Of a stretch of DNA of 38,931 nucleotides, positions 11,079-21,440 are shown piece after piece. Made by a program: the position numbers and the translations under genes. The first letter of the stretch is position 1; each line of letters opens with the position of its first letter. Under the pieces are notes generated by a model. The model saw only the letters and a program-made list of their open reading frames with translations. It ran no database searches and was not told the origin of the DNA. Source of the DNA: Spirogloea muscicola (lineage: Eukaryota; Streptophyta; Zygnematophyceae; Spirogloeales; Spirogloeaceae); the NCBI GenBank assembly GCA_009602725.1, contig WELB01000108.1, positions 189,744-228,674 on the forward strand. The letters run 5' to 3'.

Positions 11079-11610
11079 TCTCGCGGCTGCGCAGGGTGCA
11101 GCGTCGCCATGTCAGCGCCGGCACTTGTCCGCTGCTGCGGTGGTGGGCAGTCAGCTGGGAGGGAGCACCGAGCGATCGAGCTCGAGGGCAGCAATTGCTG
11201 AGGTGCGAGCAGACGCGTGGACGCTGGGAGCTCGCTTACTTGTTGGGCCGCCGCACATTGGGTACGCCGGCAGCGCAACTTCCACCCGACTCCGACGAAG
11301 TGCACTCCCCCCCGAGGCTTCTGGCGCGGGCGGTGGGCGGGGGCTCCGACGTGATCCGAGGGAGCAGGCTCGTCGGCGGCGGCGGCGGAGCGGCACGCCG
11401 GAGGGGCAGGCGGGGGGGTCGGAGGGCTGAGCGCCGGCGCCTGGGCCTGGCCGGCCTCGGCGGGCGAGGAGGAGGATGGGGAGGGGCTGTTACGCCCTGG
11501 GGCAGGGCGCCCGGGACGAGGACGCCGACGGGAGGGGAAGTGGGACGGGGCCTCGGAGGCGCAGCTGGGCGACAAGGACGCCTGGCCCGGGGGTGGCTTT
11601 GAGTAGTACC
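11079..11610. other. GC-rich region upstream of the MYB gene
   Basis: Very GC-rich sequence next to the MYB start, likely its promoter and 5' untranslated region. The long open frames on both strands are low-complexity Pro/Arg/Gly translations typical of GC-rich DNA; I do not call them genes. Confidence 0.4.
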
Positions 11611-11682
11611 CTTTATCTGTTCATTCGTTTCGGGGCTGGCCTTGTCCAGCCCCTAGTCTCAGTGGGCGAGGCCCTTTCTTCT
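11611..11682 (+). repeat. LINE-type 3' tail, hairpin only
   Basis: TGTTCATTC, then an 8-bp perfect stem GGGGCTGG (11632-11639) / CCAGCCCC (11646-11653), then a diverged AGTGGGCGAGG box and CCTTTCTTC. No LINE coding end precedes it. Beside it, 11701-11716 is a 16-bp GC palindrome (GGCCGCGCGCGCGGCC). Confidence 0.75.
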
Positions 11683-11924
11683 TTGATGGGCGCACCCCCC
11701 GGCCGCGCGCGCGGCCTGTCCAGCCGGGAGGAGGGAGGGGGAGGGGGGGTGAGCTTGTGGCGCACGTGGGGCCCGGCGGGAAGCGCGGCGCGCCTCGCGC
11801 AGTGGCGGCCGCCCACCCCGCCGCTCGGGCTTTTCCCCAGTCGCCGGACCCACCACTCCCTTGGACCTTGTCAATCGGTGAGTAATTCACAATCATCCAC
11901 GGGCTTGCTTTCCACCTTAGGAGA

Positions 11925-12110
11925 GCCACCTTCTCTGACCTGAGGCTGCTTAGCAGGGGTTACTGAGTGATCCATTGCTGCTTTGTTTCTTTGTGTGCTT
12001 GTTTTTCTTAGCGCTTCCCCTGGCCCCCTTCTCGTCCTTTGTTGATTTTTTTGGGCTGGCTTTTCCAGCCCCTATTCTTAATGGGCGAGCACTTTCTTCA
12101 CCTTTTCTTC
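11925..12110 (+). mobile_element. LINE 3' end (last codons plus tail)
   Basis: It begins within the final codons of the LINE frame (DLRLLSRGY, TGA) and runs through CTTAGCGCTTCCCCTGGCCC to the hairpin GGGCTGG (12053-12059) / CCAGCCC (12065-12071), ATGGGCGAGC and ACTTTCTTC. It is a severely 5'-truncated insertion. Confidence 0.8.
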
Positions 12111-13180
12111 CTGGGATCCCCCCACCCCCCCCCGCGTTCCTGCGCGCCGTTTCGGGCTACCGGCGCGGCGGCTCAGATGGGAGCACTTGGCGTCGATCCG
12201 CCGTCGCGGGCCATTACTGCCGCAAAAGCCCCGCGGGCCCGGACGTCCTGTGCGCAATCTCGATTGCTCGCCTGGTCCAGATCCGTCCGCTGTGGAGCGA
12301 CGCCTGGGCTCGTCGGCGGCACAGCCTTCGCCCCATTTGAAAGAGCTGCTTCTTCTGCTACTTCGAGCGGTGTGCTGAGGCCTGGACGAATTAGGGGCGT
12401 CCCACCAGGCATGGCCCTCCCTTAGCTTCCGCAGTCCATGGCGTTGAGAACTCAAATGTACAGACGGCTGGCTCCATAGATGGGCCAGGGCAGTGCGCGT
12501 CTAGCGCAGGCGACCGCACCAGTGACACTCTCTGCCATCAATAGCACTAAGTGTTGGAGCCCTCCGGTGGCTTGCAGAGAAGTTATCCTCTTCGTTCAGT
12601 TTGGGTTGGCCTCTCACAGCTAACGCCTTACTTTGGAAGAGCTATTCTTTCTTCTCCAGCCCTGACCAATGTTTGGCTCCGCTTAAAGTCTCACTCGAAT
12701 CATGTGCACTGCGCACCGTCTCTCCTTGATAAGCAGCTCGCTGAGGGTCCGGCAGGCCGCGCTGACCGACTTGCGCAAGTCAACCATTGACCAGGCGGAT
12801 TGGGTAGTTCTCGAATCGGATGGGGCCAGCTTCTGATTGGGCGTAGCGGCCAGGGCCACTGAACCGTCGCTCTGGTAGTGAAGGATGCCCCCCTCCCGTC
12901 AAAGGTCAGCCTTTAGCTGCCTTGACCGCGGGCCAGTGGGCCCCGCCCGGCGGACTCGGTGCCCAGCCCTCAGGCGCGGCGGTTGCCGATTTGCTCCACA
13001 TGCGCCAGAAAGCGCCGCCCTGCCGTGCGGCGAAGAGATCCGCGCCCGATGCTGATGCTCACACCGCTGCTGACGGCTTGCCTGCCAGTGCGACGGTTGG
13101 TCCCTTTGGTCCCTTTTTCCATATGAGGCAGTCTCGTGTCTAGCTGTATGGAATCAGGCACCTTACGGCTCTTTGGACGG
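12111..13180. other. Unassigned sequence with one diverged hairpin
   Basis: No gene is recognised. At 12595-12660 a diverged class II hairpin segment (GGGTTGGCCTCTCACAGC, then GGAAGAGCTATTCTTTCTTC) is embedded. The open frames are GC-driven and have no conserved motif. Confidence 0.4.
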
Positions 13181-13183
13181 CTT

Positions 13184-13258
13184 TTTGCTCTTTATCCATT
13201 CATTTTGGGCTGGCCTTGTCCAACCCCTACCTTCCATGGGCGAGCCTTCCTTTCTTTA
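13184..13258 (+). repeat. LINE-type 3' tail, hairpin only
   Basis: TATCCATTCATTTT, GGGCTGG (13207-13213), loop CCTTGT, CCAACCC (13220-13226, one mismatch in the stem), then CATGGGCGAGC and CCTTTCTTT. The order of parts is the same as in the full LINE tails. Confidence 0.75.
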
Positions 13259-14858
13259 GAAAACATCTCGTCCACAGCACGTCGATGGCGCCCTCTACTG
13301 GAACATTCTTTCTCTTGTAAGAGGCCAGCTTTCGGTTAAATCGTTTGCGTGAGGATCGCACTAAAGTGCCTGGCGGTATGTGTAAATACGAAATGGACGA
13401 TTGCCACCTGCAGTTTAATACTTGCAGAGAGATTTGGTGCGTGACGGCTCTCGAAATGCCAAAACCCACTGCCGCAGCATGACCGCGCAGTCAGCCTACA
13501 GTCTACAGAATTTGCAGCCAGAATGTAGGAAGATACGTGCCACCGACACACAGCAAACGAGGCCTGCACACGTCATGCCTGCTTTGAGGCTACCGACTGG
13601 CCTGCCCACTTGTAACCACCCTTAAGAGTGACTTAGACCGACTCCAAGGACCTGGTGGATGCCCTTCATCACGTCAGACAAGGGAGGACAATTTCAGTTG
13701 TCCATCACGTAAAAGCCAGCACATGACGCCACAGAAGAACAAACAGAAGCCCGATAAGCTAAGGCGATTATTAGTCGCTGTTCGCTGTCAAGAATGATTG
13801 CAGTCAGTCAAGCAGCTCCCTGTTGACAATAATGAGTACACCACTACTGATGCTGGCGGCACAGAGAATGGCGTGTGATTACGATCGAACTTGTGAGGCG
13901 GCCACCGTGAGGCTGATTGTTACGGAATGTGCAAAATCACAATCCTTGACAACAATGTCGCTACATCTGCTGCTTTGGGCTGCAGCACCCTCATGACAGA
14001 TAGCGTCTACAAAGGCTGATAGCCATCACTTTACCAGCCAAACACCAAGTAAGTATCTAGTGTCACCTACCACCAGCCAAGCCAAGCTACACATATCAAA
14101 ACAACACCACCTTCTCAAAGTGCACCAGGACTGATTGAGCAAGATGGCCACATGTCGAAGGATGCACTTGACAGTAGCATGTATGGCGTTGCTGCACAGG
14201 CGGTTGCAAATCTGCCATGACACTCAAGTCCTTAACAGAGTATCTGAACAACAGTGTGTGCTTAACCACTAGACATTAGGGGCTACTCACACATAGGTGG
14301 GCCCGCATGCTTGCCCTGCAGCTCTTCAGGCTATCTGAACATTAGTGTGTGCTGAAAAACAGTGTGCTGAACAAGAGTGTGTGCTATAACACCAATTCTT
14401 AAGGGCCATTCACATACAGGCGAGCCTGTGTGCTTGCCCTGCAGCCCTCCTAACATGGGGTGGGCTTCAAGTGCTCACCACATGCTGGTACTCAAGTTAC
14501 TCAGCTGCCACTTGGCCCCTCAATATGCCACAGACTGGCAGCAGACAAAGCAGCTCGCTGCCAGATATATGGAAACGCCTGTGCTACATGTGACCATCCA
14601 AGTAGCTATGGCACTACAGTTGCTTGGCATCTATACATCCCAGCTCATGCTGGCCAGTTGCCTATCTCCAGACCATTGCCTGTGCAAATAGGAAAGTACA
14701 ATCCAATATAGCCTCAGGCACGTGGTGATAAGAGACAATTCCATGCTTCTTTGTCATTGACGAACACCTCCTAGTCATTCACTAGAGCACAGTATTGGCA
14801 GATCGTACGCAAGCAAGTCACATGCAACCTCGCTTCTACTGCAGCCTTGCTTCTAATT
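13259..14858. other. Unassigned sequence, includes a tandem duplication
   Basis: No gene is recognised; the open frames are short and lack family motifs. The only clear structure is the imperfect direct repeat at 14238-14455, listed separately. Confidence 0.4.
14238..14455 (+). repeat. Imperfect tandem duplication of about 100 bp
   Basis: TATCTGAACAACAGTGTGTGC ... GCATGCTTGCCCTGCAGC (14241-14326) is repeated as TATCTGAACATTAGTGTGTGC ... GTGTGCTTGCCCTGCAGC (14333-14450). The second unit carries extra internal AACA(A/G)TGTG repeats. Confidence 0.7.
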
Positions 14859-16462
14859 CTACACTGAGGTGCTTATCTGTGAAAGCACGGCACAAGATGA
14901 GAGTCCATCATTGCATACGCCACCAAGTCCCTCACCGTCAGGGTCAAAGAAGAAGCACTGCTTGACCTTGCCATCCTGCTGCGTCTTCTCAAAGAACTTG
15001 ATGCTTCTTTCCTATCACCATCATGAGGATGCCTACTTAGATTACGTCAAATGCCACCAAGTCCTTCTCTTGAGGTGTACAGAAGCTGGGGCAAGTGGTG
15101 TAGTTTGCGGGCAGACAATGAACAGATGAATGGGCTGGTCAATCACCTGAAGGATCTGAATGCAGGCATCATAATCAGCTACCTTGAAGGACAAATGTGG
15201 CCCCCTCCATAGATCACTGGTATCTTGTCTGTTTGCTTGTCCAGGCAATTGCAGCATGTCAACTTGAGATCAGTTTCAAAGCTCGAGTACATCAAAGAGA
15301 AGTGCCCAGTCAAAGTCTTGGATTTCACGTCCTATCTGCACGCTGCAAAGGTGAAAACACTCTGTGGGTTTCAATCGGCAATACACCCATACTGAGGCTG
15401 ATAGTATGAGCCTCAGTATGACGAGGCAAGTATTGCTGGCTTCAATGTAGCACCTGGCACCATCAGCTGCCACGAATGGGCTCTCTGGTAGAGAGGACGA
15501 GGTGTTTCGCTGCACAATGTGGAGAGAGTACGAAGGGGGCAGGTGAAGCCAGGTGACAGGGAAATCACCGAAGGACTCGGGAGTCTTCATCTCCTCAAAT
15601 CCAAAGAGCTGTCACAAGCAGGAAAGCTGCTAAATTAGGCATGCGTCATGGAGACTGTGATGCAACACAAGACCAGATCCAAGCTCTGGAAACGTGGTGC
15701 TCGTTGCTAAAGCGCAGTTTCCTAGTCTTAAGGAATGAGAAGGCTGAAAGGGCTAACAACTGAGAGGATGGCAATCAATGTATTCGTTATGACGAGGAGA
15801 AGGCACCAACTGCAGCTGGAATGGGTATTACTGACTGGGAACGCAGTAAATAGGGCAATCGCAACCATTGACTACTTGTAAAATCTACTTACTGCTTCTA
15901 CTTTCTTCTTTGTGCTCCCACTCAGCTTCCAAGTTCCTTATGGAATAGCCCTGTGCTTGTCTTGCTTGAGCCTGGGTTGGGCTTGATTGTGTTCAAGCTT
16001 GCAATCGGGGCTGGAAGTTGGGCCTGGGCTAAAGCTGTGAACTCTGACCTAAACCCTGAACCCTCAACCAAAACAAGCTCTAGCTTCGACTTGAGCTCGA
16101 GCTCAAGCTCTCACACACCCACAGGTCCACTTCTTCACGAGCGTCTTGACTTCAAGCTGACGACGATGTAGCTACACAGCGAAGCTTGCAGGTACCACAC
16201 GGTTCCTCCAGAGCGAGTTGCCTCCCCAGAGCTTTTGCGTCTCAATGTAGAACTTGCCAAACCCGCAGTGCTTTACACAGCTGCTACATGGACGAGGTGG
16301 TCTTGGCACTGAGCTCTTCCTGGGGTCTTCCAGGTCCCCAGTGGAATCTGAACATGCTCATAAGCTCCACTGGCTCACCTCTCGATAGAAGGCTGCTAGC
16401 TTGGCCACATCCTCCGTCTCCCGGGCGACGTGGTGCAGAGACACGCCCGCAAATGTGCCCAT
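14859..16462 (-). CDS. Glyoxalase/VOC superfamily protein (lactoylglutathione lyase-like)
   Basis: A small metal-binding VOC-fold protein; the plant relatives are glyoxalase I-like proteins. Minus-strand exons: 16379-16462, 15454-15608, 15147-15216, 14859-15011 (phases 0, 2, 0); 153 residues from ATG 16462. Motifs in order: LHHVARETEDVAKLAAFYRE, LFGFEEM, WLHLPPSYSLHIV, PHLSFKVADYD, IKFFEKT, then KVKQCFFFDPDG and VCND. These follow the plant glyoxalase-I pattern HV-ARE, WL--G--IHL, HISF, FFxDPDG, IEICN. Where the family has a metal-binding Glu (MIEICN) this protein has LGGVCN, so lyase activity is doubtful. Using a possible donor inside the last exon (14934-14935) would give another C-terminus (KHLSVELEARLQ), which looks less family-like. 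Substrate unknown. Confidence 0.8.
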
Positions 16463-16805
16463 TGCAAGCTTGGCTCCAAGCTCTTGTGCAGCGCCTCTCA
16501 CCCAGCAGCAATTGCTTGCACAGACGGCTGCGCGGCACGCTACTCTGCTTAATATGCCGAGAGGGTAGCTGGCTCAATATATGAGACGCCTCTCGTAACT
16601 GAGACGGTGGTCGCAGCACGCCAGAGGACCTGGCGGCGGCAACAAGCGAGCCTTACAAGCAGGGGAGACGCCGACTGGCAGCAAGACTACACAGGCGGCT
16701 GAAAGGTGGGGCAACCGCGGAACGAGCCACTTGTCATGTTACGCGGCATACAACAGACCTGCCACTTGGCTGGGACAGCTGCCTCCCTACAAGCGAGGAA
16801 AACGG

Positions 16806-17010
16806 CGCGCAGTGCGCATGAAATGGCCATGTTAAGCCAGTACACTGTTCAGGCAAAAGGGAGTGCGATTTTTGAGGATTCATTAATCGAAGCACTTTGC
16901 ATAAGGTGGCTAAGGTAACAGCGTGACGTTAGAATCCACGGGTGCACATACAGGTCCGACAGTCTAACTTGGGAAACCGGAGCACCGCCACGGAAACCGG
17001 TGGCCTGACT
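16806..17010 (+). repeat. Dispersed repeat B, copy 1
   Basis: Shares several blocks, in the same order and orientation, with 28795-29005: GCGCGC(A/G)GTGCGCATG, TTCAGGCAAAAG, GTGACGTTAG, CTAACTTGGGAA and CCGGTGGCCTG. It has no coding capacity. It could be a SINE or a non-autonomous DNA element; I see no clear tRNA-type promoter box or terminal inverted repeat. Confidence 0.65.
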
Positions 17011-17029
17011 CAGGCCCTTTCAGACCTTG

Positions 17030-17105
17030 TCCAATCCTTTGGGCTGGCCTCTCACAGCCTTTACTGTCAATTCACAAGAGCTGTTTTCGCTCTTTACTGT
17101 CTTAG
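17030..17105 (+). repeat. Class II hairpin tail
   Basis: TTTGGGCTGGCCTCTCACAGCC forms a GGCTG/CAGCC stem (22 bases shown as two parts: TTTGGGCTGG and CCTCTCACAGCC). It is followed by CTGTCAATTCACAAGAGCTG and TTTTC, which resembles the class I sequence CTCAATGGGCGAGCACTTTC. It sits right after repeat B copy 1. Confidence 0.55.
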
Positions 17106-18164
17106 AACGCGCCCAGCACGCTGATGAATGGCCAGAGCTTGGAAGCGCTATAGCTAAGCGAAAGCCGCATCCTGTAACACGCAACTAATGCCTGCGGAAA
17201 GCTAGTGTGCTCAAGCTTGCCCCCTGACCGTGACAACGTTCGTCAAGCAGCCGGGCCAGACGTTGGATGAGGGAGGACCACTTAACACTGTAGCCACCGT
17301 ATATACTCATAGCGCATGGATAGAAGTGGTCTCCTGAGGGTTATAGCGCTAAGTGCCCAGTCGGCATTTCACAAAGATGAGCGATGGCGCATGGTGCACA
17401 TGAAATGAAAGGGAGGCCAGGTTAGGCTCAATACAATGTTCAGGCAACAGCTAGTGTGGGGGTACACATAGTGAAGCCCTACGCTCACGGAAACGGGAGA
17501 ATTCACCAGCATTCGCCAACTTCTGCGCTCGTTCATTCATCTGGATCCTGGACCTTGTCCAGTACTTCTCGGCATCCACATAGTATATTTAATTTCCTCA
17601 CATGTGCCTCTAGTGCTTGCCTGAGCAGCATAGCTGGTGCAGTGCATTTGCATCCTTCGTTCAAGCTCACTCTTGTTCGCCACAATGTCTTTTAGGGGCT
17701 GCTGAAAGGAAAAATGTTGCTCCACCAGGCTGAGCTTCATGCGGGACATCCTTGTCACTGCAGATCATTTCACTGCTGGCGCACCCTCTTTCTACCTCAT
17801 TGACTGGCATCGACCGACCCCCATGACACCGGACCTTGTATACGTCATGTAGATTGCCAAAACCAAGTGGAGTAAGATCACTCACGCGAGCGCACCATTG
17901 AGAATCCAAAGGAAAGTGGGACCAAACGGTCCCATTGGTATCAAGAAGTCTCATGGAGCCCGATGGTGCTCCACTGAGGCATCTCACAGACAACCCCTGA
18001 ACCCTAAACAACCACCTCCATAACCAGAACCCTCACACCTGCTTTGTCCGGCCAGGCTGGCACCTCGACCCTTTGGCCAGTGATCTGACTGATTTTGAGA
18101 GCTTTCCGTGGTTGCCATTTCTCCGAGTTTTCTTCGAAACGCCTCCCCTCCCCTTGATAAGGAA
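17106..18164. other. Unassigned sequence with a partial repeat B
   Basis: 17385-17460 (+) is a partial copy of repeat B (GGCGCATGGTGCACATG, then TGTTCAGGCAACAGCTAGTG). On the minus strand 17820-18010 there is a moderately coding-like stretch (LLDTNGTVWSHFPLDSQWC) that I cannot assign to any family. Confidence 0.35.
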
Positions 18165-18222
18165 AGCTCGGCCAGGATTGACTGGTGGCTGGGAAAGGCC
18201 AGCCCAAAGGAATGGACCCCTT
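18165..18222 (-). repeat. Hairpin-only LINE-type tail
   Basis: On the minus strand: GTCCATTCCTTTGGGCTGG, loop, CCAGCC, ACCAGTCAATCCTGGCCGAG. It matches 7795-7846 almost base for base but sits in unrelated flanks. Confidence 0.8.
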
Positions 18223-19465
18223 GATAGCAGTCTCTTGCTGAGCTCCTTGATCCTTCACACTTTTGCGAGTCGCATCTCAGTAATCTTTGCGAACCATGCA
18301 TTCGCACCTGGAATCGTTCCTCCAAGGGACATGACAGCCTACTGGCCTTATGCTTTCCTTCACCACAGCAGGCATTCTAATTAAGTGGGCAAGGCACACT
18401 TCTGAGCCATTTGGCCCACTCCTACCAGCAATATGGCCTTTTATATACCACAGAGGTCGCCATTTGTCGCCGTCTCTTGTGTAAAGAATGAGGATCGTCA
18501 AGCCCAAGGACGAGGCGTTGGTGTCGCGAAGCAAAGGAGTCGGAGCCAAACGTATGCAATGGGTCAAAACAAACCAGCTGTTGAAATGTAAACAATGGCA
18601 AGTGTAAGCGTTTGGGGGGGGAGAGAAGGATTGCCATTGGCTGCCCCTCCTCCTAAGTAACCATCGAGGTTCTCGGGGCCCTGCCCCCGGCCTCATGGGA
18701 TTATTAGGCGCCCGGCCACTTGCTAAGCCCTCACAGAAGATCCACCCGTGGCCGCCGCCTCCGCCGCTGGAGTCGCCGCCGATTGCGGGGACCCGCGCGG
18801 AATACTAATACTAATACTAGTAGAGTTCTAACACTAGATTCCGGCTTTGCCGCCGTCGCGCTCCTGAATTCCATATTGCTCCTTCATCAGCGTCGCGCGC
18901 CATTATTCAGAGATGCGCTTTCTCTAATATCGCGCGCCCGTCCTTCGCCTCCTCAGTACCCCCTCCAGCTATCATTTCCCATGATATAGATGTTCCATCT
19001 TGTGTAACTTCGTTACATCTTGTGCGACTCTGGACCTGCTCGATCCTCTCGCACAGACAAGAGCGAAAAGCTGCTTATATCTCTATCTGTCATGAACCTG
19101 GTACAAATTCAACATCGAATATAGGAAGGACAAAGCACATGTTCTAATGAACGACATCTCCAAAAGCAAGCAAATGAGTATGTAAGAAGACAAACAAAAC
19201 CAAAGAGGGGCTGAGTGGGTAACACGACCGCATGAGAAGTACGGATGGGAACTTCGATATTCACTGGTTGGCACATCACGCGAGGACTAACGTCGCGTAA
19301 GAGGCGAGGTCCCGGCGCTCCGTGAGTGATTTTAGCAAGTTGTCCCGGACTCCGAACGGCTTGCGAGCAGGGTGCCCGACACGTCATTGCCGGTTGGTAC
19401 CCAGCCTCGCCCATAGTCGTAAGCAAATTGTATCCCGGAGGAGATTAGATACAATGCATTCACCA
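18223..19465. other. Unassigned sequence
   Basis: No gene is recognised. A short microsatellite, three units of AATACT, lies near 18800-18820. The open frame at 18277-18696 (-) has no family motif. Confidence 0.4.
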
Positions 19466-19565
19466 GAAGACGTAAGGGCTCGCCCATTGAGGATAGTGGC
19501 TGGAAAAGCCAGCTAAAAAAAGAATGTACAAAGTACGAGAAGGGGGCCAGGGAAAGCGCTAAGCG
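19466..19565 (-). repeat. LINE 3' tail, diverged
   Basis: On the minus strand: TTAGCGCTTTCCCTGGCCCC, then a stem AGCTGG/CCAGCC weakened by substitutions, then CAATGGGCGAGCCCTTACG. It lies just upstream of, and opposite to, the LINE remnant at 19640. Confidence 0.75.
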
Positions 19566-19639
19566 CATTTACCACCCTCTGCATACTTCAACACCTCAGC
19601 ATGTGAGCAGCCATAGAGATTTCACCAGCTCCGCGTCCC

Positions 19640-20388
19640 CACTCGCGCTGGCAGATGCCAGATACGTCCGAAAGGGACAAGGAAAGTTCGTGCCTAATTG
19701 GGGTGCGCCAGTGCGAGTGCGGCTTCCGTGCAGAGGGTGCTGTGCTCGCCACTCACATGCTGAGATGCCCCACTGGACCAGAAGTGGTGGGCATTCACAA
19801 CCTCCTTCGCGATGCCCTGGCGGGCTTGATGCGCGACGCCGTCTACCGAGCAGTCGTGGAAGTCAACAATATCATGCCTATCACCGCGGACGCCCAGGGA
19901 CGTCGTCATCACCGCACACTTGACATTGTGGGCGTGCAACCTGGTGGAGGACCACGGGCCCTGGTCGACGTTGTTGTTATGAGGCATATAAGGGCTCAGC
20001 ATCGACACACATCGCTGGGCATGCAGTGGGCGGTGCAGAACACAGAAAACTGCGGCACTACTCCGATTGCCCCCAATGCGATCAGCTCCTGCCAGCGGCA
20101 ATCGACATCTATGGCTGTCTGGGTCCTCGTTTCCGCACGCTCCTTCAAGACATTGCCAATCTAGGCTACAATCGACGTGCAGATGTGTTTCCGGCTGAGA
20201 TGGGCTTGCCAGCTGCATATCTGTCGCTCTTGCGACGACGAGTTTCGGCCTGTTTGCAGCGTGCTCAGGCTAGTGCCTTGCACCAGAAAGCTGGGCGAGC
20301 TCTAGTAGGTGGCAGAAGGGCTCCGTTCCTGGCATCTAGTATTCATGCATCGAGTAGTGACCTTTATGTTTTGACCCGTGGTTACTGA
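19640..20388 (+). pseudogene. Frameshifted LINE polyprotein remnant
   Basis: It is related to the fragment at 6709-7790 but diverged. The first part (19655 to about 20040) reads CECGFRAEGAVLATHMLRC...HRTLDIVGV...ALVDVVVM. The frame then shifts between about 20027 and 20050, and the second part (to 20388) reads LPAAIDIYGCLGPRF...SSDLYVLTRGY, TGA. The intact copy has ECGERGT, RRVDLVAT, LLLDVVTT, FFPLAIDTHGALGARW and SDLRLLSRGY at the matching places. The different end (LTRGY) and the lack of the usual hairpin tail downstream suggest a separate subfamily. It is probably inactive. Confidence 0.75.
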
Positions 20389-20534
20389 GCGGGTCAATCT
20401 GCTGTAGATTATGTAGATCTTTAGATGTGCTTGCCTTCGTACTTGGCCATTTGGCCTACATTTGTTTCTCATACACGGGTTTTCCCCTTGCTTTCGGAAC
20501 GGGCGGTGGCTATGGAATTATTGCGCGCGCGCCC

Positions 20535-20935
20535 ATGGAGAAGAGGGGCTGGCAGAGGCCAGCCCTAAAAGAATGGACAAAGTCCAGAAGGCCAGCCCCA
20601 AGAGAGTGGACGAGGGCGGCCAGCCCAAGAACTTATCCAGGAAGAAAGTGCTCGCCCATTGAGAATAGGGGCTGGAAAAGCCAGCCCAAAAAAGGATGAA
20701 CAGAACACGAGAAGGGGGCCAGGGGAAGCGCTAATATCCAGGGGCTTCTCAAAAGAAGAAGAAGAAAGTGCTCGCCCATTGAGAATAGGGGCTGGAACAA
20801 CCAGCCCGAAAAAGAATGCACAGAGTACGAGAAGGGGGCCAGGGGAAGCGCTAAGTAACAGAAACAAAGCAGCTACGAGACACTCAGTAACCCCTGCTAA
20901 GCAGCCGCAGATCAGAGATGCTGGGCTCTCAAAAG
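20535..20935 (-). mobile_element. Head-to-tail stack of LINE 3' tails
   Basis: On the minus strand, a complete LINE end (SDLRLLSRGY, stop, tail with GGGCTGG/CCAGCCC near 20795) at about 20935-20755 is followed directly by a second tail (20735-20640, hairpin with CTTTT loop). Two half-units with TTGGGCTGGCC follow (20635-20590). A final hairpin with an 8-bp stem GGGCTGGC/GCCAGCCC (20546-20553 / 20558-20565) closes the stack. The units share order and orientation, so they look like repeated insertion at the tail of an older copy. Confidence 0.75.
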
Positions 20936-21339
20936 GCCAGCCCAAATAAGCTAGACGAGGTCCAAGGACCGAGCAGATTCTGCGACACGGTTGTCGGACG
21001 GCACGCCGCCAGCGAAGGAGGCCGACGCTGACGCGGCACAGCCACGCCACGCGGCGCTCAAATATAGCAATTAGGTCGGGCAGACCGTCGTCGCAGAGCC
21101 ACTTGTCGAGTAACTGCGGGCGAGAATAGAGTGGCCAGCCGCCGCGTCCGTCACCTGGCGACAGAGCTGTCAGACGAGTCGTCCAGGGGGGCGCCTCCGA
21201 CAGCGGACCGCCGCGTGTGGCTGATAATCCCTTCTGGCGGCAGCCCTCCATCGCTCAAATCACAATCCAAGTTTTTCTCGCTGCGACCACCGCCGTCACC
21301 TTCGCCCTCTCAGTCCAGCTAGGGCTTTCCAGGACCCTA

Positions 21340-21440
21340 GCCTCTGTGATTTGCGGCTGCTTAGCAGGGGTTACTGAGTAATTTGTAGCTGCTTTCTTTC
21401 TTTGTGTGCTTTGGTTTCTTAGCGCTTCCTCTGGCTTCCC
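21340..21440 (+). repeat. LINE 3' end fragment without hairpin
   Basis: TTTGCGGCTGCTTAGCAGGG and the stop codon region, then CTTAGCGCTTCCTCTGGC; it stops before the hairpin. Both ends are broken. Confidence 0.7.

Noticed and set aside
10931-11575. 214-codon minus-strand frame upstream of and over the MYB first exon
   Set aside because: Low-complexity Pro/Ser/Ala sequence in another frame from the MYB repeats; no family motif.
14026-14223. Minus-strand frame with QICNRL as a last VOC exon
   Set aside because: The ICN match is too short and no phase-consistent splice was found; reading straight through 14936 gives a better end.
20565-21251. 228-codon minus-strand frame with repeated PAPILNGRALSS
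   Set aside because: It is the translation of stacked LINE 3' tails, not a protein gene.
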